30,532 nucleotides of DNA from a candidate division TA06 bacterium DG_78 (GCA_001303225.1 LJNI01000012.1:1-30532), one strand, 5' to 3'; numbered from the stretch's first letter, positions 1-8,248 are shown. Translations and numbers: made by a program. Notes: generated by a model not told the origin, from the sequence alone.

Positions 1-2
1 CA

Positions 3-446
3 ATCGGCAATATATTACCAGGTGATAGCACACAGGTTACCTTTCCCGATGCGTTTATCTTTGTAAGTGGCACCTATACCGTGACTGTGTATACGCAACT
101 CGCAGGCGATGAAAATTCGAGCAATGATACCTTAGAAAAAGTCATCGAGACATATGACCCAGGTGTTGCCGAAGGAAGTTCTGATCCTCAAACATTCTCT
201 TTTGGTTTAAAGAATAATCCAGTTAAAGGCAAGGCATTATTTAATTTAGCACTCCCTAACGAAGCTACAATTAACCTACGGATTTATGATGTCTCTGGTC
301 GATTGGTTGATAACCTTGTATCAGGGAGAAAGTCTGCTGGATATTATAACATTTTATGGGATTCGAAGACCGCTTCAGGTATTTATTTCTACAAATTTCA
401 ATCACCATGGAAGAATGAAGTTGGTAAATTGATACTCGTTAAGTGA
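3..446 (+). CDS. C-terminal part of a secreted protein with a sorting domain (5' truncated)
   Basis: The reading frame is open from the window edge, so the true start lies upstream; the GTG at 81 is not a credible start because the same beta-rich domain continues before it. The visible 147 residues hold the end of a CARDB/Ig-like beta domain (pattern GTYTVTVYTQLAGDENSSND), a short linker, then a FlgD-like/type A C-terminal sorting module with IYDVSGRLVDNL, an ILWDSK turn and SGIYFYKFQ, ending in LILVK. The usual YPNPF opening is replaced by NNPVKG. In FCB-type bacteria this module targets proteins for export and surface attachment; that role is inferred from the family. It converges with the receptor gene on the other strand across a shared hairpin. 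Confidence 0.85.
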   Translation: MGNILPGDSTQVTFPDAFIFVSGTYTVTVYTQLAGDENSSNDTLEKVIETYDPGVAEGSSDPQTFSFGLKNNPVKGKALFNLALPNEATINLRIYDVSGRLVDNLVSGRKSAGYYNILWDSKTASGIYFYKFQSPWKNEVGKLILVK

Positions 447-473
447 GAAACAGTCCTCCACATGCCTGAAAAT

Positions 474-518
474 GGAGACGGGTATGGCGTTAATGCCACA
501 CCCGTCTCCACATTTTTT
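474..518. terminator. Hairpin terminator between convergent genes
   Basis: A 15-bp stem with one A-C mismatch (474-488 with 495-509) and a 6-nt loop is followed on the plus strand by ATTTTTT. On the minus strand it is followed by a weaker ATTTT run. It lies 27 nt after the upstream stop codon and just past the stop of the convergent receptor gene, so it can serve both. Confidence 0.85.
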
Positions 519-533
519 GTAAATATTACTTTT

Positions 534-3098
534 TTAAAATTTTATTTCTAAACCGATCCGTGCCCTGCGTGGTGAAGAATAGGCTTGAGGCCAATCATCA
601 CTGGCAATCATGAAATCCCTATACGACGTGTATTCTTCATATGCAGATATATAGCCATCATGATTCAAATCAGTACCAGGATGGTAATAGCCACTCGCGA
701 TCGACATACCACCCGTAAAATTCTCAGGAAGAATATCCTCTATCGGTACAATTGGACCATGTTCAGCAATGAGCGTTCTTTCGTCAAGGATATTAATGAC
801 TTCCAGATTTACATTGAGAGAGAGTCTACCGAGTTTAAATAACTTCGAAATGACGCAATCGATCTGGTTGCGAAATGGAAATCGGAAGATATTCCTCTCT
901 TCATATTTACCTTCAGATCCTGGGGGAGTATAGGGGAAACCAGGGCCGATATATCCGAAAAGATATAGTTTTGTTTGCAAAGGAAGATTCACGGCCCCCT
1001 GAATGAAAATCCGATGGCGCTGGTCAAAATCGAGGTTATATTCTTGAGTAGGTGGGTGATCTATCGGGTCGGGATTTTGATAATAGTATCGATCAAAAAC
1101 TTCATCAGCATACGAGCTCGTGCCTCGTGCCCACGACAGGGTATAAGAAATCTTCCCATTTATTATTGGATTAGTAAAATCCAGAATCGCCTCAATCCCT
1201 TTAACGTTTGCATATTCAACATTCAGATATGACGTATAGCCTCTATCAGATTGTACAACAGGTACCCATCGACTTCCGACAAGGCCTGTGACATCTTTAT
1301 AGAACGTATTAACAGTGAGGCTTACGTTCTTACGGATTTCTCCCTGTAACCCTATTTCATAACTCATGGTCTGTTCTGGTTCAAGATTGGGGTTACCAAC
1401 GATGCCTCTGATATAATTAAAAAGATAGAGCATGTACGATGGAAATGGTAAAAGATTGTAGTAACTATACATATGATCGTATAATGGTGGTTGGGTATAT
1501 TTGCCAATATTTGCCCTGAAGAGAAATTTTTCCGTAACCATAAATGAAAACCCGACCCGTGGCGAAATGATTGTTTTAGGTTCTACGCCTGGGATATCAC
1601 TGGAAAAATAGTCATACCTGCAGCCAATTTTTGCATATAAACCTTCATAATCAATATTGTCTTGGACATAGAGAGCGATCTCTTTTGGTTTATAGTGCCA
1701 TTCATCAATGAATGGATCAGTCGTATCACTACTGAGAAAGTAGGTGAAGTTCTCTAAATCATTATAGACATATTCACATCCTGCTTTTATTTCATGGTAT
1801 TTATGGACCTGAAGAACCGTCTTTACGTGTGTTTTTAAAACCTGAGAGGATTTATCCCGATATTCGGGATAATCTCCTTCAGTCCGCATAGTGTACACGT
1901 AAACTCCAAATGGATTCATATACCCGCCATGAGGATACTCTAAGGTATTGTAATTGCGGAAATCAAAGTCATCGAATATACCATAGGCACCTGCTTCTCG
2001 TACTCCAGTCTCTCTTTTTGTGTATAGTCTGCTGAGCGTTATGTGAAAAAGCTTCTTTGAATCTGGCAGAAAATCTATATTTAATGCCTGGAAATTACCT
2101 TTTCTCAAATCTGATCGGTAGTGATCAAGGTGATACCTAAATCGCTCATAGTAACGGTCGAATTGGCTTCGTGAAAGTGCGCCGCTCAAACTCATGCGTA
2201 ATTTCCCTGAAGGCGCTATTAGCCATTTTCCGTACAGAGCATAATCATCACGTTCTTTATGTGGATACTTGTAGAGTCGTGGATCCCAATCATCAGTATG
2301 CATGATATCGAGCGATAAAAATCCTTTATATTTTTGTGAAACTGGCAGGTGTGCTGACGCTTGATAATTTTCATAACCGAAATCATAGTAAAAAGGCATG
2401 ATTGTTTCGGTCTTGCCATACACAGTTGTCTGCAGGTTATCCTGAGGATAGGCAGTGATAATATTTATAACACCTGACATTGCCCTGCCGTACTCAGCAT
2501 CAAAAGCGCCAGGCATAAATACTATCTCATCAATAATGCTTTTTGAGAACGTAATACCTGGGTCACCAGTCTGGGGGTCGATGATTGAAACATTATCAAT
2601 CATGTATTGCACTTCAGTTGCCCGACCACCACGTACATGTAGGGCAGTATCCATTGTCGCGACTGATGGTTGAAGGGAAATCAAATGGGTAGTATAGTCA
2701 ATAGGCACATGAGCAATCTCTTCTTTCCTGATGATATACGTCGTACCAACCATGTCTTTAGTCACTACGGGCCGTTCATCAGTAACCGTAATCGGTTCAA
2801 TCTCAATTGGCGTCTGTTTGAGCGTTACATTGAGACGTACAGTGTGATCAATTTCAACAACAACATTTTTTATGATCTTTGTCTGATATCCAATATACGA
2901 AATTTCTATATCATAAACACCAGACTGGACATTCAGAAAATAAAAATAGCCATCTTCATCAGTCGCAGTTCCCATTTGAGTCTTCTCGATGATAACATTG
3001 ACAGAGGGGAGAGGTAGCTCAGTATCTTCGTCTCGTACAATACCTTGAATCTTGCCACTGACACTAGTTATAATAAAAATAGTGAGAAATAAATGCAT
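534..3098 (-). CDS. TonB-dependent outer-membrane receptor with N-terminal carboxypeptidase-regulatory-like domain
   Basis: This 854-aa protein fits an outer-membrane active transporter. Residues 1-15 are a short signal peptide. Residues 17-95 form the CarboxypepD_reg-like beta domain (GIVRDEDTELPLPSVNVII). A TonB-box-like segment (PITVTDERPVV) lies near 102-112. The plug spans about 115-215 with LHVRGGRATEVQYMIDNV and PGAFDAEYGRAMSGVINII. The rest is an aromatic-rich barrel ending in IGLEIKF, the usual terminal Phe. Residues 810-821 form an EF-hand-like calcium loop (DLNHDGYISAYE), unusual inside a receptor barrel. A consensus promoter lies just upstream and gives a short leader with GGAAG. 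It is monocistronic in appearance, with no accessory binding lipoprotein (SusD-like) beside it, so the substrate cannot be named. Confidence 0.93.
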   Translation of the reverse strand: MHLFLTIFIITSVSGKIQGIVRDEDTELPLPSVNVIIEKTQMGTATDEDGYFYFLNVQSGVYDIEISYIGYQTKIIKNVVVEIDHTVRLNVTLKQTPIEIEPITVTDERPVVTKDMVGTTYIIRKEEIAHVPIDYTTHLISLQPSVATMDTALHVRGGRATEVQYMIDNVSIIDPQTGDPGITFSKSIIDEIVFMPGAFDAEYGRAMSGVINIITAYPQDNLQTTVYGKTETIMPFYYDFGYENYQASAHLPVSQKYKGFLSLDIMHTDDWDPRLYKYPHKERDDYALYGKWLIAPSGKLRMSLSGALSRSQFDRYYERFRYHLDHYRSDLRKGNFQALNIDFLPDSKKLFHITLSRLYTKRETGVREAGAYGIFDDFDFRNYNTLEYPHGGYMNPFGVYVYTMRTEGDYPEYRDKSSQVLKTHVKTVLQVHKYHEIKAGCEYVYNDLENFTYFLSSDTTDPFIDEWHYKPKEIALYVQDNIDYEGLYAKIGCRYDYFSSDIPGVEPKTIISPRVGFSFMVTEKFLFRANIGKYTQPPLYDHMYSYYNLLPFPSYMLYLFNYIRGIVGNPNLEPEQTMSYEIGLQGEIRKNVSLTVNTFYKDVTGLVGSRWVPVVQSDRGYTSYLNVEYANVKGIEAILDFTNPIINGKISYTLSWARGTSSYADEVFDRYYYQNPDPIDHPPTQEYNLDFDQRHRIFIQGAVNLPLQTKLYLFGYIGPGFPYTPPGSEGKYEERNIFRFPFRNQIDCVISKLFKLGRLSLNVNLEVINILDERTLIAEHGPIVPIEDILPENFTGGMSIASGYYHPGTDLNHDGYISAYEEYTSYRDFMIASDDWPQAYSSPRRARIGLEIKF

Positions 3099-3115
3099 TT
3101 ATTGCTTCCGATTAA

Positions 3116-3144
3116 ATTATAATAAGAACCCCGTTTATTGTCAA
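3116..3144 (-). promoter_or_regulatory. Sigma70-type promoter of the TonB-dependent receptor gene
   Basis: On the minus strand TTGACA (3139-3144) and TATAAT (3116-3121) are both perfect consensus with a 17-nt spacer. The -10 ends 17 nt before the ATG, predicting a leader of about 11 nt that contains GGAAG. Confidence 0.85.
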
Positions 3145-3155
3145 GTATAATATGA

Positions 3156-3174
3156 CACTGATAAGCACTGATAA
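3156..3174. repeat. Direct repeat upstream of the receptor promoter (candidate operator)
   Basis: Two exact copies of CACTGATAA (minus strand TTATCAGTG) at 3156-3164 and 3166-3174 are spaced 10 bp apart, one helical turn. The block ends 11 bp from the -35 box, a typical position for an activator site. Binding is inference. Confidence 0.45.
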
Positions 3175-3179
3175 CTATT

Positions 3180-3199
3180 CCACTTTTTCGCAAAAGTGG
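3180..3199. other. 8-bp hairpin with tetraloop
   Basis: CCACTTTT (3180-3187) pairs perfectly with AAAAGTGG (3192-3199). Read on the minus strand the loop is GCGA, a GNRA tetraloop. It lies about 136 nt beyond the stop of the small secreted protein gene and upstream of the receptor promoter, so it may end or protect the preceding transcript. There is no long T-run after it. Confidence 0.4.
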
Positions 3200-3335
3200 A
3201 GAGCTACTAACTTTTCTTATCTAGTAATATAATATGTCCAAAGTACAATACAAATACCTAAGTAAAATTCCATATTAAACAAAATAGAGAGACGTTAAAG
3301 TACAAACACTTGGCTGTGATTTTAATCGTTATTTT

Positions 3336-3704
3336 TTAATCAGGATATTGAACAATGACATCACCAAAAGGTTCGGTTGTAAAGGTGTCAATGACCAATT
3401 CACTCTGTTCTCCATAATCAGCAGCAAAAAGCTTAACTCGTAATGTTCCTACTTCAACACATTTATGAAACGTTCCTATGAAAACGTCATTTGTATCCTC
3501 ATATTCGCTTAAAGAAGATACATAATACTCAGGTACATAACCTACCACATATGTTTCCTCTTCGATATTACTATACGTTCCTGCGAAGGGAAGCCCTTCA
3601 GAACCTTCAACATGTATGTAGATGACTTTCGGATAAAACTTCTTGGATTCTATACAGACAGTAAAAAGGAGTAGAAGAATACCTATGATGAACAATTTTT
3701 TCAT
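3336..3704 (-). CDS. Small secreted protein of unknown function
   Basis: I do not recognise this 122-aa protein. It has a clear signal peptide (MKKLFIIGILLLLFTVCIES); Cys17 is not in a convincing lipobox. The mature part is predicted mostly beta, acidic and rich in Tyr, and ends in DVIVQYPD. A strong Shine-Dalgarno (AAAGGAG, 7 nt before the ATG) supports the start. It begins 42 nt after the stop of the beta-helix surface protein and has no promoter of its own that I can see, so the two are probably co-transcribed. A periplasmic or outer-surface role linked to that protein is inference only. Confidence 0.75.
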   Translation of the reverse strand: MKKLFIIGILLLLFTVCIESKKFYPKVIYIHVEGSEGLPFAGTYSNIEEETYVVGYVPEYYVSSLSEYEDTNDVFIGTFHKCVEVGTLRVKLFAADYGEQSELVIDTFTTEPFGDVIVQYPD

Positions 3705-3746
3705 AACATTTCTCCTTTTAAGTTTTCATCTGAACAGATAAAATTA

Positions 3747-5513
3747 CTATCTTATGAAAATCATACGTCTTGTCTCGGCATAATCACCTGCTCCAAGTTG
3801 ATAGAAGTATACACCACTTGATACTTTGTGGCCTTGATTATCACAACCATCCCATATTACTTCATGCTGACCAGCAGGCATTGTTTTGTTCACTAGTCTT
3901 TTCACTAATTTACCGCAGATATCATAAATAGATAAATTGATTTTTGTTGGAGATATAACCGAATACTCGATAGTCGTATTCAAATTAAATGGGTTCGGAT
4001 AGTTTTGATTAAGATACTGAATTCCTGAGTGAATGTTTTCATTATCTTCTTCAAATATTCCCGTGACAATCGGATAGTGGTATCCCATGTCTACTGGTGT
4101 TGCATCAGGAGCTTGATCTGTTCGTGTAGTACCATCAGGAATCAAAGAGCTTGGGTTTCCTGAATCTACACATGGACTCTGTTGCGCCTGACCTGCTGCA
4201 ATTTGGCTAAGGTAATAGTTACCAAGCGGACCTAACACAAAAAGCGGGTCAGCATCGATATTACCGACACCAGCCCAACCTCCTTCAACATCAGAGTAGG
4301 TGATTGTTATGTTACTTGAACCATCTTGATATATCTCACCTGCTCCAGGTAATGCACTGTCACCCCAAATAATACAGTTAATAACTGTCGGAAAGCAATT
4401 TGTATAACAATAAATACCTGCACCATTGCCACCAACACCAGTTGTTATATTATTTGTGAACGTGTTCCCATCCATGGTCGGAGAGCATTGACTATAACAG
4501 TATATTCCTCCACCCCAAGATGCTGTATTGTCTGTTATCAGGTTATCAGTTATGTCTGGAGAAGACATCCATTCGCAGTAAATACCGCCGCCATGTTGCC
4601 CTGTATTATTTACGATCATATTGTTTTTAATGGTCGGAGATGACTCGCTAAGATGTATTCCGCCTCCTTGCAGGATAGACGTATTTTGACTGATTATATT
4701 GTTTTCGATATTTGGATGAGAATACCAGTCACAATAGATCCCGCCACCAAATTGGCCAGCCGTGTTTAAGGTGATTGTATTGTTTATAATAATTGCGTCA
4801 GAATAGTACCAACAATAGATCCCACCACCATCCCAATAGGTTGCTGTATTTTCGCTGATTGTATTACTGTCAATATAACAATCTGCATTATGAAGATAGA
4901 TTCCACCACCTTCAGTACCAGCTGTGTTATGTGTGATTGTGTTTCCTATAATAGTTGGTGAACAGTTGATGCAAAAGATTGCACCGCCATACCAGCTGGC
5001 TGTATCATTCATGATTGTATTATTTCTAATAATCGGGTCAGCATATTCGCAATAGACAGCACCACCAGTGTGTGCATAATGTTCAGTAAACACGTTGCTC
5101 TCAATGGTCGGAGAAGAATTTTTGCAATAGATTGCGCCACCTCCATCGTTTAAGGATTGCCATACATGTCCATGTTTGATTGTGAATCCTCTTACAATCG
5201 AGTTGGAATCCTCTCCGCTATGGAAATAGAATCCGCGGTGTGGATTAAGAGAATCTGCCTGACAATCGATAATCGTAACTACTGATCCATTTTCTGATGT
5301 TACAAGAATTGCCTTTCCGCCAAAATCAATGTCTCGATTTCCAAGACCTATGTATGTACCATCCGCGACGAGCACTGTATCACCTGCAGACGCCGAGTCG
5401 ATTCCTGCCTGAATATGTGGACACTGGCTCGGTACACGCCAGGTAGTTGCCGAAATATGCGTACACAGTACAGAAAACAAAACTAAGCATACTACAATCT
5501 TTATATCTTTCAT
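3747..5513 (-). CDS. Secreted right-handed beta-helix protein with C-terminal sorting domain
   Basis: This 588-aa surface protein opens with a signal peptide (about 1-22). It is followed by the typical entry to a parallel beta-helix, HIQAGIDSASAGDTVLVADG and a GTY. About ten repeats of 26-27 residues come next, each built as GGGIYC...SPTIxxNxIxxNTA (roughly 125-400), the PbH1/NosD-type pattern of polysaccharide lyases and adhesins. No catalytic residues can be assigned. Residues 505-588 are the type A sorting module (YPNPFN, IYDICGKLVKRL, SSGVYFYQLG). The repeats carry many Cys residues at an equivalent position (IYC), which is unusual for an exported beta-helix. Its promoter is near perfect and the Shine-Dalgarno AAAGGAGG is strong. 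The small secreted protein follows in the same operon. Confidence 0.9.
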   Translation of the reverse strand: MKDIKIVVCLVLFSVLCTHISATTWRVPSQCPHIQAGIDSASAGDTVLVADGTYIGLGNRDIDFGGKAILVTSENGSVVTIIDCQADSLNPHRGFYFHSGEDSNSIVRGFTIKHGHVWQSLNDGGGAIYCKNSSPTIESNVFTEHYAHTGGAVYCEYADPIIRNNTIMNDTASWYGGAIFCINCSPTIIGNTITHNTAGTEGGGIYLHNADCYIDSNTISENTATYWDGGGIYCWYYSDAIIINNTITLNTAGQFGGGIYCDWYSHPNIENNIISQNTSILQGGGIHLSESSPTIKNNMIVNNTGQHGGGIYCEWMSSPDITDNLITDNTASWGGGIYCYSQCSPTMDGNTFTNNITTGVGGNGAGIYCYTNCFPTVINCIIWGDSALPGAGEIYQDGSSNITITYSDVEGGWAGVGNIDADPLFVLGPLGNYYLSQIAAGQAQQSPCVDSGNPSSLIPDGTTRTDQAPDATPVDMGYHYPIVTGIFEEDNENIHSGIQYLNQNYPNPFNLNTTIEYSVISPTKINLSIYDICGKLVKRLVNKTMPAGQHEVIWDGCDNQGHKVSSGVYFYQLGAGDYAETRRMIFIR

Positions 5514-5533
5514 GATACCCTCCTTTGTATTTA

Positions 5534-5561
5534 AGTATAGTTAGTCTATTATGGCTGTCAA
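5534..5561 (-). promoter_or_regulatory. Sigma70-type promoter of the beta-helix protein operon
   Basis: On the minus strand TTGACA (5556-5561) and TATACT (5534-5539) are separated by 16 nt. The predicted leader is about 14 nt and contains AAAGGAGG. Confidence 0.85.
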
Positions 5562-5701
5562 GGGAAAAACAAGAATATCTATAATTACTGTCTAAGACAA
5601 ATTTACTGTATTCAAAAAATAGGGGAGAGGCAGCAAAAAATATAGATTGAAGGGTCAATATAAGTAGTTTGTTGATCATAGAGAATGGTTTCAAAAAATT
5701 T

Positions 5702-5724
5702 AAGGGCGGCAAAGCCGCCCTTTT
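5702..5724 (-). terminator. Intrinsic terminator after the small 67-aa gene
   Basis: A perfect 9-bp stem (AAGGGCGGC with GCCGCCCTT, 5702-5710 and 5714-5722) has a 3-nt loop. On the minus strand it is followed by AAATTTTTTG. It lies 31 nt past the stop of the gene at 5756-5959. Confidence 0.9.
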
Positions 5725-5755
5725 CAAAGTTATTTGTTCTTATTAATAGGAATCT

Positions 5756-5959
5756 CTAATCTTTTTGTTCTCCGTTATTTCCATCCCCACAAATCTCAAT
5801 ACACATCTTAACCATGCGTCTTAATGCGGCGACAACAGTCGATTTTTCGTAGAATTCTCTTTTAAGTCCACCGTATTCTTCACCTTCTAAACCAACGTCT
5901 TTGATTAATTCATTATCGGACAAACCTTCAGAAAATCTTCCTTTAATTCTATTATTCAT
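5756..5959 (-). CDS. Small protein of unknown function
   Basis: I do not recognise this 67-aa protein. It is probably cytoplasmic and helical, with an acidic first half (SDNELIKDVGLEGEEYGG) and a basic helix (VVAALRRMVKMCIE) followed by CGDGNNGEQKD. It is very likely expressed: it has a consensus promoter, two tandem AAAAAGGAGC motifs upstream (the second about 5 nt from the ATG) and a strong terminator. It sits between the surface-protein operon and the homing endonuclease gene. It has no visible partner gene; a regulatory or mobile-element-associated role would be guesswork. Confidence 0.7.
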   Translation of the reverse strand: MNNRIKGRFSEGLSDNELIKDVGLEGEEYGGLKREFYEKSTVVAALRRMVKMCIEICGDGNNGEQKD

Positions 5960-5999
5960 CTAGGCTCCTTTTTAATGCTCCTTTTTAATTTAGACAGCG

Positions 6000-6027
6000 A
6001 TTATATCTAAAAGTTAATACATGTCAA
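6000..6027 (-). promoter_or_regulatory. Sigma70-type promoter of the 67-aa gene
   Basis: On the minus strand TTGACA (6022-6027) and TATAAT (6000-6005) are perfect consensus with a 16-nt spacer. The predicted leader is about 34 nt and carries two AAAAAGGAGC copies. Confidence 0.85.
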
Positions 6028-6085
6028 TACTCTCTTAATTGTTGTTTTGCTTTTTTCTAACGCATTGTTTTCTAAAAGGAGAGAG

Positions 6086-7168
6086 TTACAAATAAATGGC
6101 TTTAAATAATCTATTTTGGTGCTTATCACAAAATTGCTTGAATAACTTATATTTTCTTTCTAAGTATTGGGTGGATGGGACGTTGTCGTATAAATAGTGA
6201 TATAGTTTAATGCAATGTGAGCCTGTGTATCTAAAATAATAACTCGGTACCTTCCCTTGTTTTATATAAATTTTCCTTTTGGAAAAACCAGCTTTGTCGA
6301 ATTCAGTAAACATGCCTTCAATGAACTTTAAAGAACCACTAACAAAGCTGGCTCTAATATAATTGGGCCTGCGTTTTTCATAATATACCGAACCATCACC
6401 ATCCCAGCAACCCCTGATGAAATGTCTCACATATTCTCGCGGTATACTAGGGAATTCTACATTAAGACTTTTAGTAGGATTCAATCCAAGCCTTAGGAGA
6501 TCCTGAAAAATAGGTGTGCAGTCAATATTGAACGAATAAACAGCACCCGCTACTATATTTCCGTATTTTCTCCTCTGCCTAAACTGTATTTTAGCGTTGC
6601 AGCCCATAAGAACTAAGATTTTTCTCAGAAATTCAGGCTCTTTTTGTGCTATACTAAGTGATGGTAATCTCCGAGTCGTTGTTTTTGTAACTTGTTTTCG
6701 GTAACTCAGGCAACCATCAGTATATATAACTCCTAATACATAAGCCATTTCATTCGCCCATGTAGAGAAGAATTTTTCATTTAATGTGACTTTGTGGAGA
6801 ACAACAGAGTGGCTGTGTCCTTCAGCATCGGTTCTTTCAAATACCAGCTTGTTCTGATTTAAAGCAATCCTTCTTGCTGAGCGTTTAGTTCTTAATGGTA
6901 TTTCTAATTCTTTCATCTTTTTGTATACAAATTGTCTAGTGCATCCACACTCCTTGGCGATATCGGTCGGCGATTTTTTTCTTTTGAAATATTCCTCAAT
7001 TAAATGATGTTTGGTTAATACCTTGCTGGCTATTTTTAATCCTCTAGGATGACTTTTATGTTTCTTTTCAATCTCCTGTTGGTAACATCTTGCACAAAAC
7101 CCCTTGGCACGATGTTTTTCTTCAGTAGTACCACATTTCCGACACCTACTATATTTACGAGCCCACAT
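6086..7168 (-). CDS. Free-standing LAGLIDADG-type homing endonuclease
   Basis: This 360-aa protein carries two LAGLIDADG helices, AYVLGVIYTDG and HFIRGCWDGDG, each ending in the acidic residue that binds the catalytic metal. It is therefore a monomeric two-motif enzyme. In front lie a Cys4 zinc-ribbon-like segment (CRKCG...CARCY) and a helix-turn-helix (SPTDIAKECGCTRQFVYKKM), both likely to help DNA recognition. The frame extends to a TTG at 7201, but that TTG lies inside the -35 box; I chose the ATG at 7168 because the -10 box sits 5 nt before it. No intron or intein splice signals surround it, so it appears free-standing, next to a long gene-free stretch. Such genes are mobile by family, and recent arrival is inference. 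Confidence 0.88.
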   Translation of the reverse strand: MWARKYSRCRKCGTTEEKHRAKGFCARCYQQEIEKKHKSHPRGLKIASKVLTKHHLIEEYFKRKKSPTDIAKECGCTRQFVYKKMKELEIPLRTKRSARRIALNQNKLVFERTDAEGHSHSVVLHKVTLNEKFFSTWANEMAYVLGVIYTDGCLSYRKQVTKTTTRRLPSLSIAQKEPEFLRKILVLMGCNAKIQFRQRRKYGNIVAGAVYSFNIDCTPIFQDLLRLGLNPTKSLNVEFPSIPREYVRHFIRGCWDGDGSVYYEKRRPNYIRASFVSGSLKFIEGMFTEFDKAGFSKRKIYIKQGKVPSYYFRYTGSHCIKLYHYLYDNVPSTQYLERKYKLFKQFCDKHQNRLFKAIYL

Positions 7169-7173
7169 AAATG

Positions 7174-7201
7174 ATAATATTAAAAAATTATCGCCTGTCA
7201 A
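7174..7201 (-). promoter_or_regulatory. Promoter of the homing endonuclease gene, predicted leaderless
   Basis: On the minus strand TTGACA (7196-7201) and TATTAT (7174-7179) are separated by 16 nt. Only 5 nt separate the -10 box from the ATG, so transcription should begin at or next to the start codon. Confidence 0.75.
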
Positions 7202-7915
7202 GCGCAGGGGGAGAGGTTATTTGAAATATTACGCATTGCATTGTGTGTTAAAGTAAGTTCGGATTTTATAAAGGTTGTACTCTCTTATGCAATTAGTCTA
7301 GCAGTAATATGGAAGGTTATTATCAGCTCGCTAGGGAGGAGATTGTAGGATACATTGATTGTTCGGTCATTTCTGCTAGTTTACGGAATATATATTATCA
7401 GACGTTGATGATTTCTTAAGATATTGGTTGGTGTTTACCTCTATTGCATAAAATAACACTATTTCAATTATTTCCTTGTCTTCTAAAAATGAACCATGTC
7501 AGAGCTTAGTGACTGGTTAATTGGGACTTATTTGTGTTTTTACTTGTTTAATTGGTCACCAGAACTACCGTATTTTTCTAAAATCAAGCTCTACCCTGTC
7601 GACTTTTTTGAAGAGATTTCATATACAAATTATTTCGAATGTTGGGTCTGACCGTGAATGAGAACTGAGTGTATGCAGAATACTATGCTGTGGGCTGTGT
7701 AGAATGATTACAAGGGCATTATAACAGTACAATGGGCTTTTTATCGCTAATAGGCGAAAAAGGAACTGTGCAGTAAAGTTGCGAGCACGATCTTATTGTA
7801 CTAAATTACAAAGGTCTATTAGATAGTCTTATATGATGACAGAATTTACTTTAATAATTATTAATAAATACTTATATTTAGTGGATATTTACTAATTCTT
7901 TAACCAAATTCTATG
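7202..7915. other. Gene-free AT-rich stretch
   Basis: I see no credible coding frame, tRNA or known RNA here on either strand. It contains an imperfect hairpin (7737-7762, CTTTTT and CGC pairing with GCG and AAAAAG around a 6-nt loop) and a perfect 14-bp palindrome, TTAATAATTATTAA, at 7851-7864. Neither resembles a standard terminator. It may be decayed sequence left by a mobile element carrying the endonuclease, but that is inference. Confidence 0.5.
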
Positions 7916-8242
7916 TTATTGACTGTCTGTAAGATCCTTGAGTAGTTCTCTTACCCTTATTTCATCGCTTTTTTTGACGATGAGTTTCACCTGGCCGACG
8001 AGAGGTTTGACAACATAGAGGGAGGACTCACCTTTGAAATAGTAGTTAATGTTCTCAGCATCGAGGAGCGACTTTATAAAAACCACATCTGCCATATCAT
8101 AGGTTGAAAACACCTCTACAGGTTCTCCATCGGAAAATTGTGGTTTTGGTTCTTGTGGTACTCTATCAACCAGATCAACATCACATTCTGGGCATATGAT
8201 TATGCCATGTCTATATTCAGATTTACACTTCGGACAAATCAT
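7916..8242 (-). CDS. Zinc-ribbon plus DUF2007-like protein
   Basis: This 108-aa protein begins with a four-cysteine zinc ribbon (CPKC at 3-6 and CPEC at 17-20). A DUF2007-like ferredoxin-fold domain follows: EVFSTYDMADVVFIKSLLDA, then YVVKPLVGQVKLIV. The DUF2007 family is annotated as a putative signal-transducing domain; its ligand is unknown. The ATG lies 6 nt after the hisS stop codon, without a separate promoter, so it is the last gene of the long minus operon. I see no clear terminator after it. Confidence 0.8.
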   Translation of the reverse strand: MICPKCKSEYRHGIIICPECDVDLVDRVPQEPKPQFSDGEPVEVFSTYDMADVVFIKSLLDAENINYYFKGESSLYVVKPLVGQVKLIVKKSDEIRVRELLKDLTDSQ

Positions 8243-8248
8243 TGTGGA

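Noticed and set aside
3747..5513. CRISPR-like or DNA-level repeat in the beta-helix gene
   Set aside because: The periodicity is at the protein level (26-27 residues) with divergent DNA; there are no identical short repeats with unique spacers.
5380..5727. 115-aa minus-strand reading frame
   Set aside because: It overlaps the start of the beta-helix gene, its promoter and the terminator at 5702-5724, and it lacks a ribosome site or family likeness.
7169..7201. TTG at 7201 as the start of the endonuclease gene
   Set aside because: The TTG is the first three bases of the -35 TTGACA, so it would not be in the transcript from the visible promoter. The ATG at 7168 fits the promoter position.
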